Part shown: one piece after another, positions 1 to 8,420 of the stretch
How positions within the stretch are numbered: position 1 is the stretch's first letter
Layout of the letters: each line of letters opens with the position of its first letter
DNA from: Chersky-265 sp035275285
GTDB lineage: Bacteria; Fibrobacterota; Fibrobacteria; UBA11236
Assembly (NCBI GenBank): GCA_035275285.1
Contig: DATENA010000271.1
Span: 107,656 to 171,655 of the forward strand
Reading direction: 5' to 3'
DNA: 64,000 bases
Made by a program: the position numbers and the translations under genes
The notes under the pieces: generated by a model
The model's database searches: none
Told to the model about the DNA's origin: nothing
What the model saw: the letters and a program-made list of their open reading frames with translations, nothing else

Positions 1-210
1 CAATGGAATGAGCAGGGAGTACCCGCTTTCCGAGAGGGAGCGTTCGTAGGCCACCGAGATGATGGGGAAGTCCAGCATTCCCGAACTCGCGAACATGGTG
101 AGCGGAGACGCGAAGATGGCGTTCCGGTTGTTGTCCGGGACCGCCTCGCCGAACGCCATCGCCGAACATACGGTGAGGGCGGCGAGGGGGGAAATCAGCT
201 TGAGTTTCAT
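1..210 (-). CDS. Partial secreted/outer-membrane protein, N-terminal 70 residues
   Basis: The minus strand reads open from an ATG at 210 to the window edge, in frame. The first residues are MKLKLISPLAALTVCSAMAFG, a typical Sec signal peptide (basic start, hydrophobic core, small residues before the likely cut near residue 21). A GGAGAG ribosome-binding site lies just upstream (about 215-220), which fixes the start. The mature part begins with polar residues and then short alternating hydrophobic stretches, as in outer-membrane barrel proteins. No family can be named because the rest lies outside the window. Confidence 0.7.
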   Translation of the reverse strand, partial: MKLKLISPLAALTVCSAMAFGEAVPDNNRNAIFASPLTMFASSGMLDFPIISVAYERSLSESGYSLLIPL

Positions 211-412
211 GGGAACTCTCCTTCTGGAGGGAAAGGCAATGCAAATGCCGGGCCAGGCCGAATCCGGCGCGCCTCGGCCCGGAATGAAGGAATCCGGAGC
301 GGCGCCGGAAGCGACTGCGCAGGGATTTGCGCGCTCCGGGCAGATTCGGTAAAGGGTATTGCGCAATACGGACCGGGGTGTCCGGTTGTCCCGGCAGACC
401 GCCGTCCCGGAA

Positions 413-1219
413 TCAAGCCGCCGGCTGCCAGCCCCGCTGCCGCTTGTAGTTGATCCATTTCATATAGCCCTGGGCGATGACCTTCCAGCCGATGACGCCC
501 ATTTCCGCCGCGCCCAGGGAACGGCCCGCTACCCGGGCGCGGCCGGCCTTGATGGCCCGCAGGATGCTGACGGCATCTTTGGCGCATTCCACCTCGCTCC
601 AGGTCTTGCCGAATTGCTCCAGGGTATGGGTGTCCGAGTTGCCGACCAGGGGCAGGCCGAGCGTGCGGGCGGCCGCCACCGCCTTGGCATTGGGGTTCCA
701 ATAGCGGTGGAAGAAACCGGATACCTCCACGGCATCGAACAGCTCCTTGTGGTCCCAGAACTTCTCCTGCAGGGCCACGCCGCTGGGGAAGAAGGGATGA
801 GGGGCGATGACCAGGCTCTCCGGCGCGCCCGAACGGGCCAGCTCGGCCTTGACCCGGGCCAGGTCCGCGAAGGTGCGGATGCCTTCGGAAGCCTCCCGGG
901 GGAAATTGAGGAGCAGGACATGGCTGTTCTCGATATCCTGCTCCACTCCGGGGACGAGAAGGATGCCGCGCTCGGAAGCATATCGCTCCGCCTCACGGCT
1001 GTAAAACTGCCTGGTATGCAGGGTTATGGACAAGGCATCATATCCCAGTCCGGCCGCTTTGTCCAAAAGTTCGAAAACCGTATGGTACACGTGATGATCG
1101 ACGGGATCGTCCAAAGTGTGCAGGTGGAAATCGAATTTGAGGCGCTTTGGGGTGGATACCGGGGGTGCCAAGACGTCCAAGGCTCCGGCAGGCGCTTCCG
1201 GAGGGGGCGATCCGCTCAT
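413..1219 (-). CDS. PHP-domain metal-dependent phosphoesterase
   Basis: This 268-residue protein is a PHP-family phosphoesterase. Metal-ligand motifs are visible: FHLHT near residue 31, PGVEQD near 90, APHP near 140 and GNSDTHT near 195. The family hydrolyses phosphate esters with two or three divalent metals; the substrate of this member is unknown. It is cytoplasmic, with no signal peptide or membrane segment. It is divergent from der across a 68-bp gap, and a second unrelated PHP protein lies at 49217-50761. The first 25 residues are Pro/Ala rich and may be a linker; an internal start is possible. Family assignment is firm, role is not. Confidence 0.85.
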   Translation of the reverse strand: MSGSPPPEAPAGALDVLAPPVSTPKRLKFDFHLHTLDDPVDHHVYHTVFELLDKAAGLGYDALSITLHTRQFYSREAERYASERGILLVPGVEQDIENSHVLLLNFPREASEGIRTFADLARVKAELARSGAPESLVIAPHPFFPSGVALQEKFWDHKELFDAVEVSGFFHRYWNPNAKAVAAARTLGLPLVGNSDTHTLEQFGKTWSEVECAKDAVSILRAIKAGRARVAGRSLGAAEMGVIGWKVIAQGYMKWINYKRQRGWQPAA

Positions 1220-1272
1220 ATGCGTTTCAAATCTATTTTATAAGACGAGCATTGCCAATAACTTAATGAAGG

Positions 1273-1278
1273 TATAAA
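1273..1278 (+). promoter_or_regulatory. Candidate -10 box of der, suggesting a leaderless mRNA
   Basis: TATAAA at 1273-1278 ends only 9 nt before the der ATG at 1288, and TTGCCA at 1252-1257 could be the -35 (15-bp spacer, short). No Shine-Dalgarno sequence is seen in front of the ATG, so transcription may start at or next to the start codon. Confidence 0.4.
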
Positions 1279-1287
1279 TTTTCCGCC

Positions 1288-2937
1288 ATGAATCTCGCAA
1301 CCGTCGTTATCGTGGGCCGTCCCAACGTGGGCAAGTCCAGCTTTTTCAACCGCGTCCTGGGCAGAAGGGCGGCCGTCGTCGCCAATCGCGAAGGCGTGAC
1401 CCGCGATCGGCACTACCAAACCGCCGAATGGAACGGGGTGCATTTCCAGATCGTGGATACCGGCGGGTTCCTGTCCAAGGACCTGGATGCTCTCAACGCC
1501 TCCGTGCGGGATCAGATCCTGGTCGCCGTGGAAGAAGCCGATCTGGTCCTCTTCCTGGTGGACGGCCGCGTAGGCATCACGGAAATGGATCTGAATTTCG
1601 CCCGCCTGATCCAGAAGACCGGCCAACCCACCTTGCTGGTGGTGAACAAGGCCGAATCCCGTTCCGTGGCCCTGGAAGCCTCGCAATACTGGTCCCTGGG
1701 CCTGGGCGAACCGCTTCCCATCTCCGCCCTGCAGGGCGACAATGTGGCCGACCTGCTGGACGCGGTGGTGGAACGCCTGCCGAGCAAGCCCCGCCACGTG
1801 GCCAGGGAAGACAAGATCCGGGTCGCCATCCTGGGGCGTCCCAACGCGGGCAAGAGCACCATGGTGAACTCCTTGGTGGGGGAGGAGCGGGTCATCACCT
1901 CGGAGATCGCCGGCACCACCCGGGACGCCATCGATACGGAGTTCGAATACCAGGGGCACAAGATCGTCCTCACCGATACCGCCGGCCTGCGCCGCAAGGC
2001 GCGGGTCAAGGACGAGGTGGAGTATTTCTCCAACATGCGGGCCCTGGAGGCGATACGGCGCAGCGACGTATGCGTGCTTCTGGTGGACGCCAAACGCGGC
2101 ATGGAAATCCAGGACTTCCGCATTTGCACCATGATCCAGGAAATCGGCAAGGGCCTGATCATCGCGCTGAACAAATGGGACATCATGGAGCCGGACAGCA
2201 AGACCTTCGACCACGTGGTCAAGGAACTGCGCACCAAGAACCCCGATCTGGCGGAGTTCCCCTTTCTCTCCACTTCGGCGCTGACGGGCAAGAGGCTGGT
2301 CCGCGTCCTGGACGAGATCGTCAAGGTGAAGGCCAACCTGTCCAGGGTGCTGGGCCGCGACAACGTCATCAAGTTCTTCGAAGAAGCCATCGTAAAGCAT
2401 CCCCATCCCGCCACGTCCCTGGGTCCCGTCATCCTCACCCGCTGCTGCCAGGTGCTGGTCAATCCGCCCGCCCTGGCCTTCGAAGTGAGCCACCCGGAGC
2501 GGGTCACCACCAGCTATACCCGCTATCTGCGCCGCCAGGCCTACGATTTCTTCCAATTGGAAGGCGCGCCGCTCCGCATCTGGTTCCGGAGCCGCTTCAA
2601 GCTGCGCACCGATGAGGACCTGTTGTCCTGGATCCATTGGGGCGACGTGCCCGCCGAACTCAAGGAAGAATGGTTGGGCGAAGAGGGAGACCACGAGGAA
2701 GCGGACCTGGACGAGGGGGATGAATTGGAAGCCGAGGAAGCCGTGGCGGAAACCGGCGCATCCGTGAAAGCCGATGGCGATACCCCGGCCAAACCGGATC
2801 CGAAGCCGCGGAGTCCGAAGGCGCAAGGTCCGAAAAAGCCGGAACCGGAAGCGGAGGCGGAAAAAAACGGGGACGACGACGAGGAGGATTTCTGGGAAGA
2901 TGAGCTCCCCGAGAACGAAATCGGGGACGCCAGGTAA
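1288..2937 (+). CDS. der: Ribosome assembly GTPase Der (EngA)
   Basis: Der is a double GTPase needed for 50S subunit maturation. Two G domains are visible: the first has GRPNVGKSS at residues 10-18, DTGG and NKAE; the second has GRPNAGKST near 188, DTAGL and NKWD near 297. A KH-like C-terminal domain follows to about residue 455. After it comes an unusual tail of about 90 residues rich in Asp/Glu, then Lys/Pro, then acidic again. At 549 residues it is clearly longer than typical Der proteins (about 440-500), the excess being this charged tail. Its TAA overlaps the plsY ATG by one base (TAATG), so it is probably translationally coupled. Confidence 0.96.
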   Translation: MNLATVVIVGRPNVGKSSFFNRVLGRRAAVVANREGVTRDRHYQTAEWNGVHFQIVDTGGFLSKDLDALNASVRDQILVAVEEADLVLFLVDGRVGITEMDLNFARLIQKTGQPTLLVVNKAESRSVALEASQYWSLGLGEPLPISALQGDNVADLLDAVVERLPSKPRHVAREDKIRVAILGRPNAGKSTMVNSLVGEERVITSEIAGTTRDAIDTEFEYQGHKIVLTDTAGLRRKARVKDEVEYFSNMRALEAIRRSDVCVLLVDAKRGMEIQDFRICTMIQEIGKGLIIALNKWDIMEPDSKTFDHVVKELRTKNPDLAEFPFLSTSALTGKRLVRVLDEIVKVKANLSRVLGRDNVIKFFEEAIVKHPHPATSLGPVILTRCCQVLVNPPALAFEVSHPERVTTSYTRYLRRQAYDFFQLEGAPLRIWFRSRFKLRTDEDLLSWIHWGDVPAELKEEWLGEEGDHEEADLDEGDELEAEEAVAETGASVKADGDTPAKPDPKPRSPKAQGPKKPEPEAEAEKNGDDDEEDFWEDELPENEIGDAR

Positions 2938-3563
2938 TGGACGGGATGCCGGGGTTCCGGATAGGCGCGGCCTTGGCGGCGGCCTATTTCCTGGGTTCGC
3001 TGCCTTTCGCGGCCTGGGTCGCCCGCCTGCACGGAGTGGACATCACCAAGGTGGGCAGCGGCAATCCCGGCATGACGAACGTCTGGCGCACCCTGGGCTG
3101 GAAACCCGCCCTGCCCGTGGCCCTGCTCGATGCGGGCAAAGGCTATCTGGCCGCCTGGCTGGCCATGTACCTCACCGGTTCCCTGAACTGGGCCCTGGCT
3201 GCGGGCCTGGTCGCCGTCCTGGGCCATTCCTTCACTTGTTTCGCCGCCTTCAAGGGCGGCAAGGGCGTGCTCACCGGGTTCGGCGTGTTCCTGTACTTCA
3301 CGCCCCTGAGCGCTTTGGCGGGGCTGGCCGCCTGGGCCGCCGTGGTGGCCAAGACCCGTTACGTGAGCTTGGGATCGATCATCGCCTCCGTGGTGATGCC
3401 CATGGGGATCTTCCTGGAAGCCCTTTACCGCCGCAATGGCGAATTGTATCCCGCATTGACGGTGGCCATCCTCGTGGGAGTCTTCGTACTTTACCGTCAC
3501 CGCGCCAACATCGCCCGGCTGACGCAAGGGACCGAAAACAAGATAGGGAGCAAGGCCGGATGA
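2937..3563 (+). CDS. plsY: Acyl-phosphate glycerol-3-phosphate acyltransferase PlsY
   Basis: PlsY is an inner-membrane enzyme that moves an acyl group from acyl-phosphate to glycerol-3-phosphate, the first step of phospholipid synthesis. The 208-residue protein has several membrane segments and the family motifs: GSLPFA near residue 21, the loop GSGNPGMTNVWR, and the conserved FKGGKG with following glycines. The ATG overlaps the der stop, and its own TGA overlaps the next ATG (ATGA), so it sits in a tightly coupled operon. Confidence 0.95.
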   Translation: MDGMPGFRIGAALAAAYFLGSLPFAAWVARLHGVDITKVGSGNPGMTNVWRTLGWKPALPVALLDAGKGYLAAWLAMYLTGSLNWALAAGLVAVLGHSFTCFAAFKGGKGVLTGFGVFLYFTPLSALAGLAAWAAVVAKTRYVSLGSIIASVVMPMGIFLEALYRRNGELYPALTVAILVGVFVLYRHRANIARLTQGTENKIGSKAG

Positions 3564-4045
3564 CCAAAGCGAACTTGAAAAGGCTCGAAGAAGGCAAGCT
3601 TTACTACTCCATTTCCGAAGTCTGCTCCATGACCGGATTGGAACAGCACGTGCTCCGCTATTGGGAATCCGAGTTCCCCCAATTGCGGCCCAAGAAGAAC
3701 CGCTCCGGGAACCGCGCGTACCGCGCGAAGGAGATCAAGATCATCCGCTACATCAAATACCTCCTGTACGAGGAGATGTACACCATTCCCGGCGCCAAGA
3801 AGAAAATGGCCGACGCCGACATGTCGGACCTGGACGGGCAATTGACCTTGCTGCGCGTTCCGCCCACGCCGCAACCGGTCCCGGCCCCGCAGGCGGTTTC
3901 CGGGCCCGCTCCCGCCCCGGAAGATTCCGCGCCCGTCAATGGGCGCGCCGCCGCGGACAGGCTGAGGGAGGAATTGAAGCGCGTCAAGCAGGAGTTGCAA
4001 TCCCTGCTCACGGCCCTGGCGACGTCGGGGAGGGAATCCCCCTGA
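3560..4045 (+). CDS. MerR-family transcriptional regulator
   Basis: This 161-residue protein starts at the ATG overlapping the plsY TGA. Residues about 13-80 form a MerR winged helix-turn-helix: YYSISEVCSMTGLEQHVLRYWE followed by a wing containing RSGNRAYRAKEI. A Pro/Ala-rich linker (about 98-130) and a C-terminal coiled helix (REELKRVKQELQ) follow, the latter probably for dimerisation. There is no metal-binding cysteine set, so it resembles the effectorless MerR regulators found beside housekeeping and pilus genes. Its target is not shown; the pilus-like genes it heads are the obvious candidate. Confidence 0.85.
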   Translation: MTKANLKRLEEGKLYYSISEVCSMTGLEQHVLRYWESEFPQLRPKKNRSGNRAYRAKEIKIIRYIKYLLYEEMYTIPGAKKKMADADMSDLDGQLTLLRVPPTPQPVPAPQAVSGPAPAPEDSAPVNGRAAADRLREELKRVKQELQSLLTALATSGRESP

Positions 4046-5403
4046 ACCTGCTTCCCGCTTCGCACCTGGTATCCACCCATATCCAGGGTCTGGGCTACGC
4101 CCTGTTCCACGTCCGCGACAACCGGCTCGAATTCCGCCGCCGTTCCGCGGATGAATTCGCCGTGGACGGCGCCTGGATCAACAAGACCGGCCTGGTCGCG
4201 GAAGGCCTGGCCCGCAAACCTTACATCCATCTCGACATCCGCACGCCTTTCGGCGAAACCGTGGGCGAGAGCCAGGTGCAGGAAGCCCTGGCGGAAAGCC
4301 TTGGCCCGCGCAAGGACAAATACCGCCTCGGGGGCTGGCACATCCAGTTCGTCGAAGACACCAATCTGGGCTCCAACCATCGCGTCTTCGCGGATTTGAT
4401 CGAGACCACCGCCTCCTCCGGGGGGCTTGCGGGCATGGACGCGGGCCTGTCCCTGGAACTGGCCATCGAAGCCTTGGGCGAGCTGGTCGCGGCGGAGAAG
4501 GGCGAGCAGAACTTCCAGCTTCTCTACGGGGGGGCGCAATTCTGCTACTCCCTGCTCTACCTCAACGGGTCGCCGTTCCACGTCCTGCGCGTGGACGAAG
4601 GCGCCGGAGACAAGGCCGCCGCGCGCCTGCGCCGGCACCGGGAATTCGCCCCCGGGAACCGGGATTCGGCCCAGACCAACGGCCGTTCAGGCCTGAAGAC
4701 TTTCCTTCCGGAAGGCGATCCGCTCCGGGAAACGGCCACGGTCCGGGATCTGCGCCCTGACGCGATCGGATTGGGGGCCGCGGACGGCTCCGCCGAAACC
4801 GGCAATGCCTGGCCGCTGCATCTGGGCCTGGCCCATGCGGCGCGGCAAAGGGATTTCTCCCCGCACAACCGCGTCGCCGCGGACGCCCGGCGGCGCAACG
4901 AAGGGATCCGCACCCGTTTCCGGTTCTTCCTGGCGATGGGGGCCGCCGCCGTCCTATGCGCCCTGGCCGCGGCCGTTTTCGCCATCGCCATCCACCGTTC
5001 CCAATCCGAGTTGCGCACCCTGAAAGAGAAGGCTTCGGCCTACCAGGCCCAGGTGGATTCCATCCGCGCCTTGCGCAAGGAACGGGCCCGCCTCGAAGCC
5101 GCCGTCGGGGATCTCCAGCCCTTGTGGCATGGAGCCATGGACTGGAATTCCGTGCTGGGATCCATCGCTTCCGCCTTGCCCAAAGAGGCGGGCATGGACG
5201 GCTTGTCCGTTTCCCGGCAGGCGGACGGCAGCCTGGAGCTTTCCTTCCGCGCCTGGGTGCGGGATTGGAACCAGGTGCAGGGGATCCAGAAAAAGCTTTC
5301 CGCCTCGCGCCGGTTTTCCGGCGTCACGCTTTCGGAACAGCGCAAAGACATGCAGACCGGGGTCGTCGTCTTCCACGTCACCGGCAAGTTGGGGAGGGAC
5401 TGA
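4042..5403 (+). CDS. PilM/PilN-like (GspL-like) inner-membrane assembly protein with a CTG start
   Basis: The reading frame encodes about 453 residues. No ATG, GTG or TTG is in frame near its 5' end; the first in-frame ATG is near 4436, inside conserved sequence. A CTG at 4042 overlaps the previous TGA and has a GGGGAGGG ribosome-binding site about 8 nt upstream, so CTG is the likely start. Residues 1-290 look like a cytoplasmic actin-like PilM/GspL part, residues about 292-317 are one membrane helix, then a coiled segment and a PilN-type ferredoxin-like periplasmic domain. It would link the cytoplasmic ATPase to the periplasmic alignment complex of a type II secretion or type IV pilus machine. 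Family assignment is by architecture and neighbours, so moderate. Confidence 0.7.
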   Translation: MNLLPASHLVSTHIQGLGYALFHVRDNRLEFRRRSADEFAVDGAWINKTGLVAEGLARKPYIHLDIRTPFGETVGESQVQEALAESLGPRKDKYRLGGWHIQFVEDTNLGSNHRVFADLIETTASSGGLAGMDAGLSLELAIEALGELVAAEKGEQNFQLLYGGAQFCYSLLYLNGSPFHVLRVDEGAGDKAAARLRRHREFAPGNRDSAQTNGRSGLKTFLPEGDPLRETATVRDLRPDAIGLGAADGSAETGNAWPLHLGLAHAARQRDFSPHNRVAADARRRNEGIRTRFRFFLAMGAAAVLCALAAAVFAIAIHRSQSELRTLKEKASAYQAQVDSIRALRKERARLEAAVGDLQPLWHGAMDWNSVLGSIASALPKEAGMDGLSVSRQADGSLELSFRAWVRDWNQVQGIQKKLSASRRFSGVTLSEQRKDMQTGVVVFHVTGKLGRD

Positions 5404-5969
5404 TGGAACACGGCCTGCCCACCCGCATCTGGGAGGATCGCTGGCGCATCCTCGCCTGGGTGCTTCCGGCCTGCCTGCTGGTGCTGTTCGCGGACCGGGT
5501 GGCCTTGCCCTTGGCGGTGCGGCTCCGGGACTCCCGCTCCCAACTGGCTTCGTTGCGGGAAAACACCTATGAGCCTGCCTGGCTCGACTCGACGCGGGAC
5601 GCGCTGCGGAAGGACGTGGAGGCTCTGCGGGCCTTCCAGGTTTCCCGCGAAGGCGCCCTCAACCGGGACAGCAGCATCCAGGCCACCGTGGACCGCGTGC
5701 GACGCCTGGCCCAGGGTTCCGGAATGGAAGTGGTGAAGACCACGCCCATCCTGGCCAAAGCCGATTCCCTCCGGTTGCTCAAGGTCCGGATCGAAGGATT
5801 CTCCCGCTATGCGGGCCTGATGGAGCTTTTCCGCGTCCTCAAGGACGGCCATCCCGATCTCTTTCCCGAGGAAATGCTGATCCGCCAGGGCGGCGATCGC
5901 GCCGACGGACGGCTGGAAGGGCAATTGGTCATCCACGTCTACGATCGCAGGAAGGACGGCGCCCCATGA
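5403..5969 (+). CDS. PilO-like (GspM-like) alignment protein
   Basis: This 188-residue protein starts at the ATG overlapping the previous TGA. It has one membrane helix (about residues 16-37), a coiled stretch (about 38-90), then a small alpha/beta domain (GSGMEVVKTTP to LVIHVYDRR). That is the PilO/GspM layout: membrane anchor, coiled coil, ferredoxin-like domain. It would pair with the PilN-like domain encoded just upstream. Its end overlaps the next ATG by four bases. Confidence 0.7.
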   Translation: MEHGLPTRIWEDRWRILAWVLPACLLVLFADRVALPLAVRLRDSRSQLASLRENTYEPAWLDSTRDALRKDVEALRAFQVSREGALNRDSSIQATVDRVRRLAQGSGMEVVKTTPILAKADSLRLLKVRIEGFSRYAGLMELFRVLKDGHPDLFPEEMLIRQGGDRADGRLEGQLVIHVYDRRKDGAP

Positions 5970-6427
5970 AGGAAAGGCTCTGGGATTGGTGGCCGGCCTT
6001 GCCGGCCTGCCTGATCCTCTACCTGGGCGGGGCTTCTTTCCTGGAGAAATATCCCCAGGCCACCGAGCGCCGCGCGGATCGCTTCGCCGGCGCGGGCGGC
6101 CCCGATTCCCTGCTGGCCTTCGTCCGCAAGGGAACCGATCCGGCCGCGTCCCGTGATTCCGCCGCCGCGGACAATCCCTTCCGGCCCATCCGGGCGCCCC
6201 TGTCCGAGTCCCGGGGCCAGGCCGTCAAGGCCGAACCCCCGCCCAGGCGTTACGTGCTGAAAGGCACCGTCGGGACCAACGTGGCCACCATCGCCAACAA
6301 TTCCGGATTGAAGCAGATCGTAAAGGTAGGGGACAGCATCGATTCCGCCGAAGTGGTCTCCATCGAGACCAACAAGGTCGTTCTCAGGGATCGCGGCGGC
6401 AAGTTCGAACTCATTTTCCAGAAGTGA
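5966..6427 (+). CDS. PilP/GspC-like periplasmic protein
   Basis: The 153-residue protein has an N-terminal membrane anchor (about residues 8-25), a disordered linker, and a C-terminal beta domain that reads YVLKGTVGTN, ATIANNSGLKQIVKVGDSI and EVVSIETNKVVLRDRGGKFEL. This is the homology-region fold of PilP and GspC, which contacts the secretin. The position after the PilO-like gene and before pseudopilin genes supports this. It overlaps both neighbours by four bases. Confidence 0.75.
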   Translation: MKERLWDWWPALPACLILYLGGASFLEKYPQATERRADRFAGAGGPDSLLAFVRKGTDPAASRDSAAADNPFRPIRAPLSESRGQAVKAEPPPRRYVLKGTVGTNVATIANNSGLKQIVKVGDSIDSAEVVSIETNKVVLRDRGGKFELIFQK

Positions 6428-7824
6428 TGGGACGGATGCGGGTGCGCGCGCGGGGGGAAAGGGGCGCGGCCCTGCTCACCGTGCTCACCGTATTGGCGGT
6501 TCTCGGCATCGCCGTTTCCATCCTCATCGATCGCACCCGGGGCGACATCAAGCCCTGGGCCCGGGAAATGGAGACCACCCAGGCGGTGTACGCGGCCGAA
6601 TCCGGCATCGCCTTCCAATTGTACCTGGAGCGCTTCTCCGATTCCGCGGAACCGTCGTTCGGAAGCAAGGCGGCGGATAGCGGGGCGGATCCGTTCCTGC
6701 GCCCCGCCGCTCCCACGGACACCTTCGCATACCGCCTGGACACCTCCCTGGGAGTGCCGGAAGTCCGGGTGGACCGCACGCACGCCTTCCTGGACATCAC
6801 GTCCAAGGCCGTGTACCGCGGCACGGAAGCCATCGTCTTCGCCCGTTTCGGCAAAGCGCTGGACGACAGCATTTTCGGCCCGGCCCTGACCATGGAGAAC
6901 AACGAACCCCTGGAGCCTTTCCCGCCCGATCGCATATTCGGCGCCGTCAGGTTGAGGACCCCTTCCGAAAACATCCCCAGCGTTCCCTGGCCCCAAGGGT
7001 TTTCCATGGCCGCCTACACGGCCGAATTCACGGACAAGAAATACTACGCCCTGGAATCCCTGCTGCAGAAGAAGCTGGGGGAACAGGGAGGGCAGAGCGG
7101 CAACGGCAACTATTCGCCTTCCGACCCTCCGGACTTCCGGAAATCGGAAGACATCTTCTTCCCCCTGGGCAGCGCGGAACTGATCAACGATGGCGACCGG
7201 CCCTGGGTCATCAAAGGGCCCGGCCGCATCTTCTGCGAAGGGGCGATCCGCGTCAAGGGACTGATCCGCCTGGAAAACGTCCAGCTCCTCTCCGCCAAGG
7301 AAATCACCTTCGAGGACAGCGTCACCGGGGACGGGATTTCCGTCTTCGCGCGCAAAAGCGTCTTCATCAACGACCGTTGCAAACTGGGCATCGAGGCGTT
7401 GGCGGGCAAGGATATCATTCTCCGGGACAAGGCCCAGACCACCCTGGGTTCGGTGCTCCTGTCCGTGGGAGGCAAGAACGCGGCCAAGGGGCCGGACTCC
7501 CTGAACGCCATCCGCATCGTAAACCAGGCGGTGGCGCGGGGATTCCTGATCGCCGGGGGCGCGAACGGGCGCATCGCCCTGGCCACGCCGGAGAACGTGG
7601 TGGAAGGGGTGGTCATGGCCGCTTCGGTCTGGCTGGCCGGGGAAGTGCGGGGTCCGGTCCTGACCGGCAAGCTCCTGTGCGAAGGCACCAATACCCATAA
7701 TTGCCTGGGCACGGGGAAAATCGATCGCAGCCGCCTCCCCGCCAATTTCGTGCAGCCCCTGCAGCTGGGTTCGCAGGACCGCCGCCAGTACACTTTCAAG
7801 CTGCTGGAATGGAAGCGGTCATGA
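6424..7824 (+). CDS. PilX/GspK-like pseudopilin with a beta-repeat C-terminal domain
   Basis: The 466-residue protein begins with a basic stretch, GERGAALLTVLTVLAVLG and more hydrophobic residues (about 11-34), as in PilX-type minor pilins and GspK. The usual Glu at +5 is not seen, which is common in GspK/PilX. Residues about 255-420 form repeated short beta strands (IKGPGRIFCEGAIRVKG, LSAKEITFEDSV, LAGKDIILRDKAQ), resembling a beta-helix of the bactofilin type rather than the usual GspK helical domain. It may cap the pseudopilus tip. Coupled by overlaps on both sides. Confidence 0.65.
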   Translation: MMGRMRVRARGERGAALLTVLTVLAVLGIAVSILIDRTRGDIKPWAREMETTQAVYAAESGIAFQLYLERFSDSAEPSFGSKAADSGADPFLRPAAPTDTFAYRLDTSLGVPEVRVDRTHAFLDITSKAVYRGTEAIVFARFGKALDDSIFGPALTMENNEPLEPFPPDRIFGAVRLRTPSENIPSVPWPQGFSMAAYTAEFTDKKYYALESLLQKKLGEQGGQSGNGNYSPSDPPDFRKSEDIFFPLGSAELINDGDRPWVIKGPGRIFCEGAIRVKGLIRLENVQLLSAKEITFEDSVTGDGISVFARKSVFINDRCKLGIEALAGKDIILRDKAQTTLGSVLLSVGGKNAAKGPDSLNAIRIVNQAVARGFLIAGGANGRIALATPENVVEGVVMAASVWLAGEVRGPVLTGKLLCEGTNTHNCLGTGKIDRSRLPANFVQPLQLGSQDRRQYTFKLLEWKRS

Positions 7825-8420
7825 GCGCTTCGCGAATGACCGCCGCGTTCCTGAGCGCCTCGCGAATGACCGCCTCGGTCACGGCGCCTGCGGGCCTTAG
7901 GCGCGAACGGGGCTTCACGGTGGTGGAAATCGTCATGGCCCTGACCGTCCTGTCCGCCGGATCCGCCGTCCTCTGGTACGGCTTGCGCTCCTCGGCGAAA
8001 ATGGACCGGCTGAACCGGTTGCACCATGCCGCCGCCCTGGTGGCGCGTTCGGACCTGGAGTCCCTCCGCAGCGTTCCCAAGGAAGACATCCACGACACCC
8101 TGTACCTGTCCTCCGGAGGCAGCGGGGAATCCCTGCTGGTGGTGCGCCGCGTGATGGACAGCGCCCGCATCGTGAACACCCTGGAAGAGGTGGTGCTGGA
8201 CGACAAGCTGGCTCCCAAGGAGGCTAAAAAGCCCCTGGAAGTGCGGGTGAAGGTCTATCGCCTCCCATTGCGCGAAGAGGGCGAGGCCCCGGACCCGTCC
8301 ATGCTCAGGGATCCGGAGGACGATCGGGACGAAGCGCCCCCGGACGAGGACGGAGGGGACGGAAAGCCGCGCAACCTGGCCACTTTCGTCCTCAAGCTCC
8401 CGGAGTACAAATGGTACTGA
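7821..8420 (+). CDS. Type IV prepilin-like minor pseudopilin (GspI/PilV-like)
   Basis: The 199-residue protein carries a prepilin cleavage motif, RRERGFTVVEIVMAL, with Gly31 before Phe32 and Glu36 at +5. The hydrophobic helix runs to about residue 52. The first 20 residues contain a tandem duplication (SASRMTA twice), so the start could also be either internal ATG (near 7835 or 7865). The C-terminal part is acidic (PEDDRDEAPPDEDGGD) near residues 165-185. It would be a minor subunit of the pseudopilus. Overlaps the previous gene (ATGA) and the next gene. Confidence 0.75.
   Translation: MSASRMTAAFLSASRMTASVTAPAGLRRERGFTVVEIVMALTVLSAGSAVLWYGLRSSAKMDRLNRLHHAAALVARSDLESLRSVPKEDIHDTLYLSSGGSGESLLVVRRVMDSARIVNTLEEVVLDDKLAPKEAKKPLEVRVKVYRLPLREEGEAPDPSMLRDPEDDRDEAPPDEDGGDGKPRNLATFVLKLPEYKWY
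7822..7874 (+). repeat. Tandem 30-bp duplication at the pseudopilin gene start
   Basis: Positions 7822-7844 and 7852-7874 match at 22 of 23 bases with a period of 30 bp. Because 30 is a multiple of three the reading frame is kept and each copy carries an in-frame ATG, giving three possible start codons for the same protein. Confidence 0.85.

Noticed and set aside
59..352. Plus-strand 97-codon frame at the window start
   Set aside because: It is antisense to a signal-peptide-bearing minus-strand gene with a ribosome-binding site at 210 and has no family features.
1216..2826. Long minus-strand frame antisense to der
   Set aside because: Shadow frame of a high-GC gene; der itself is unambiguous.
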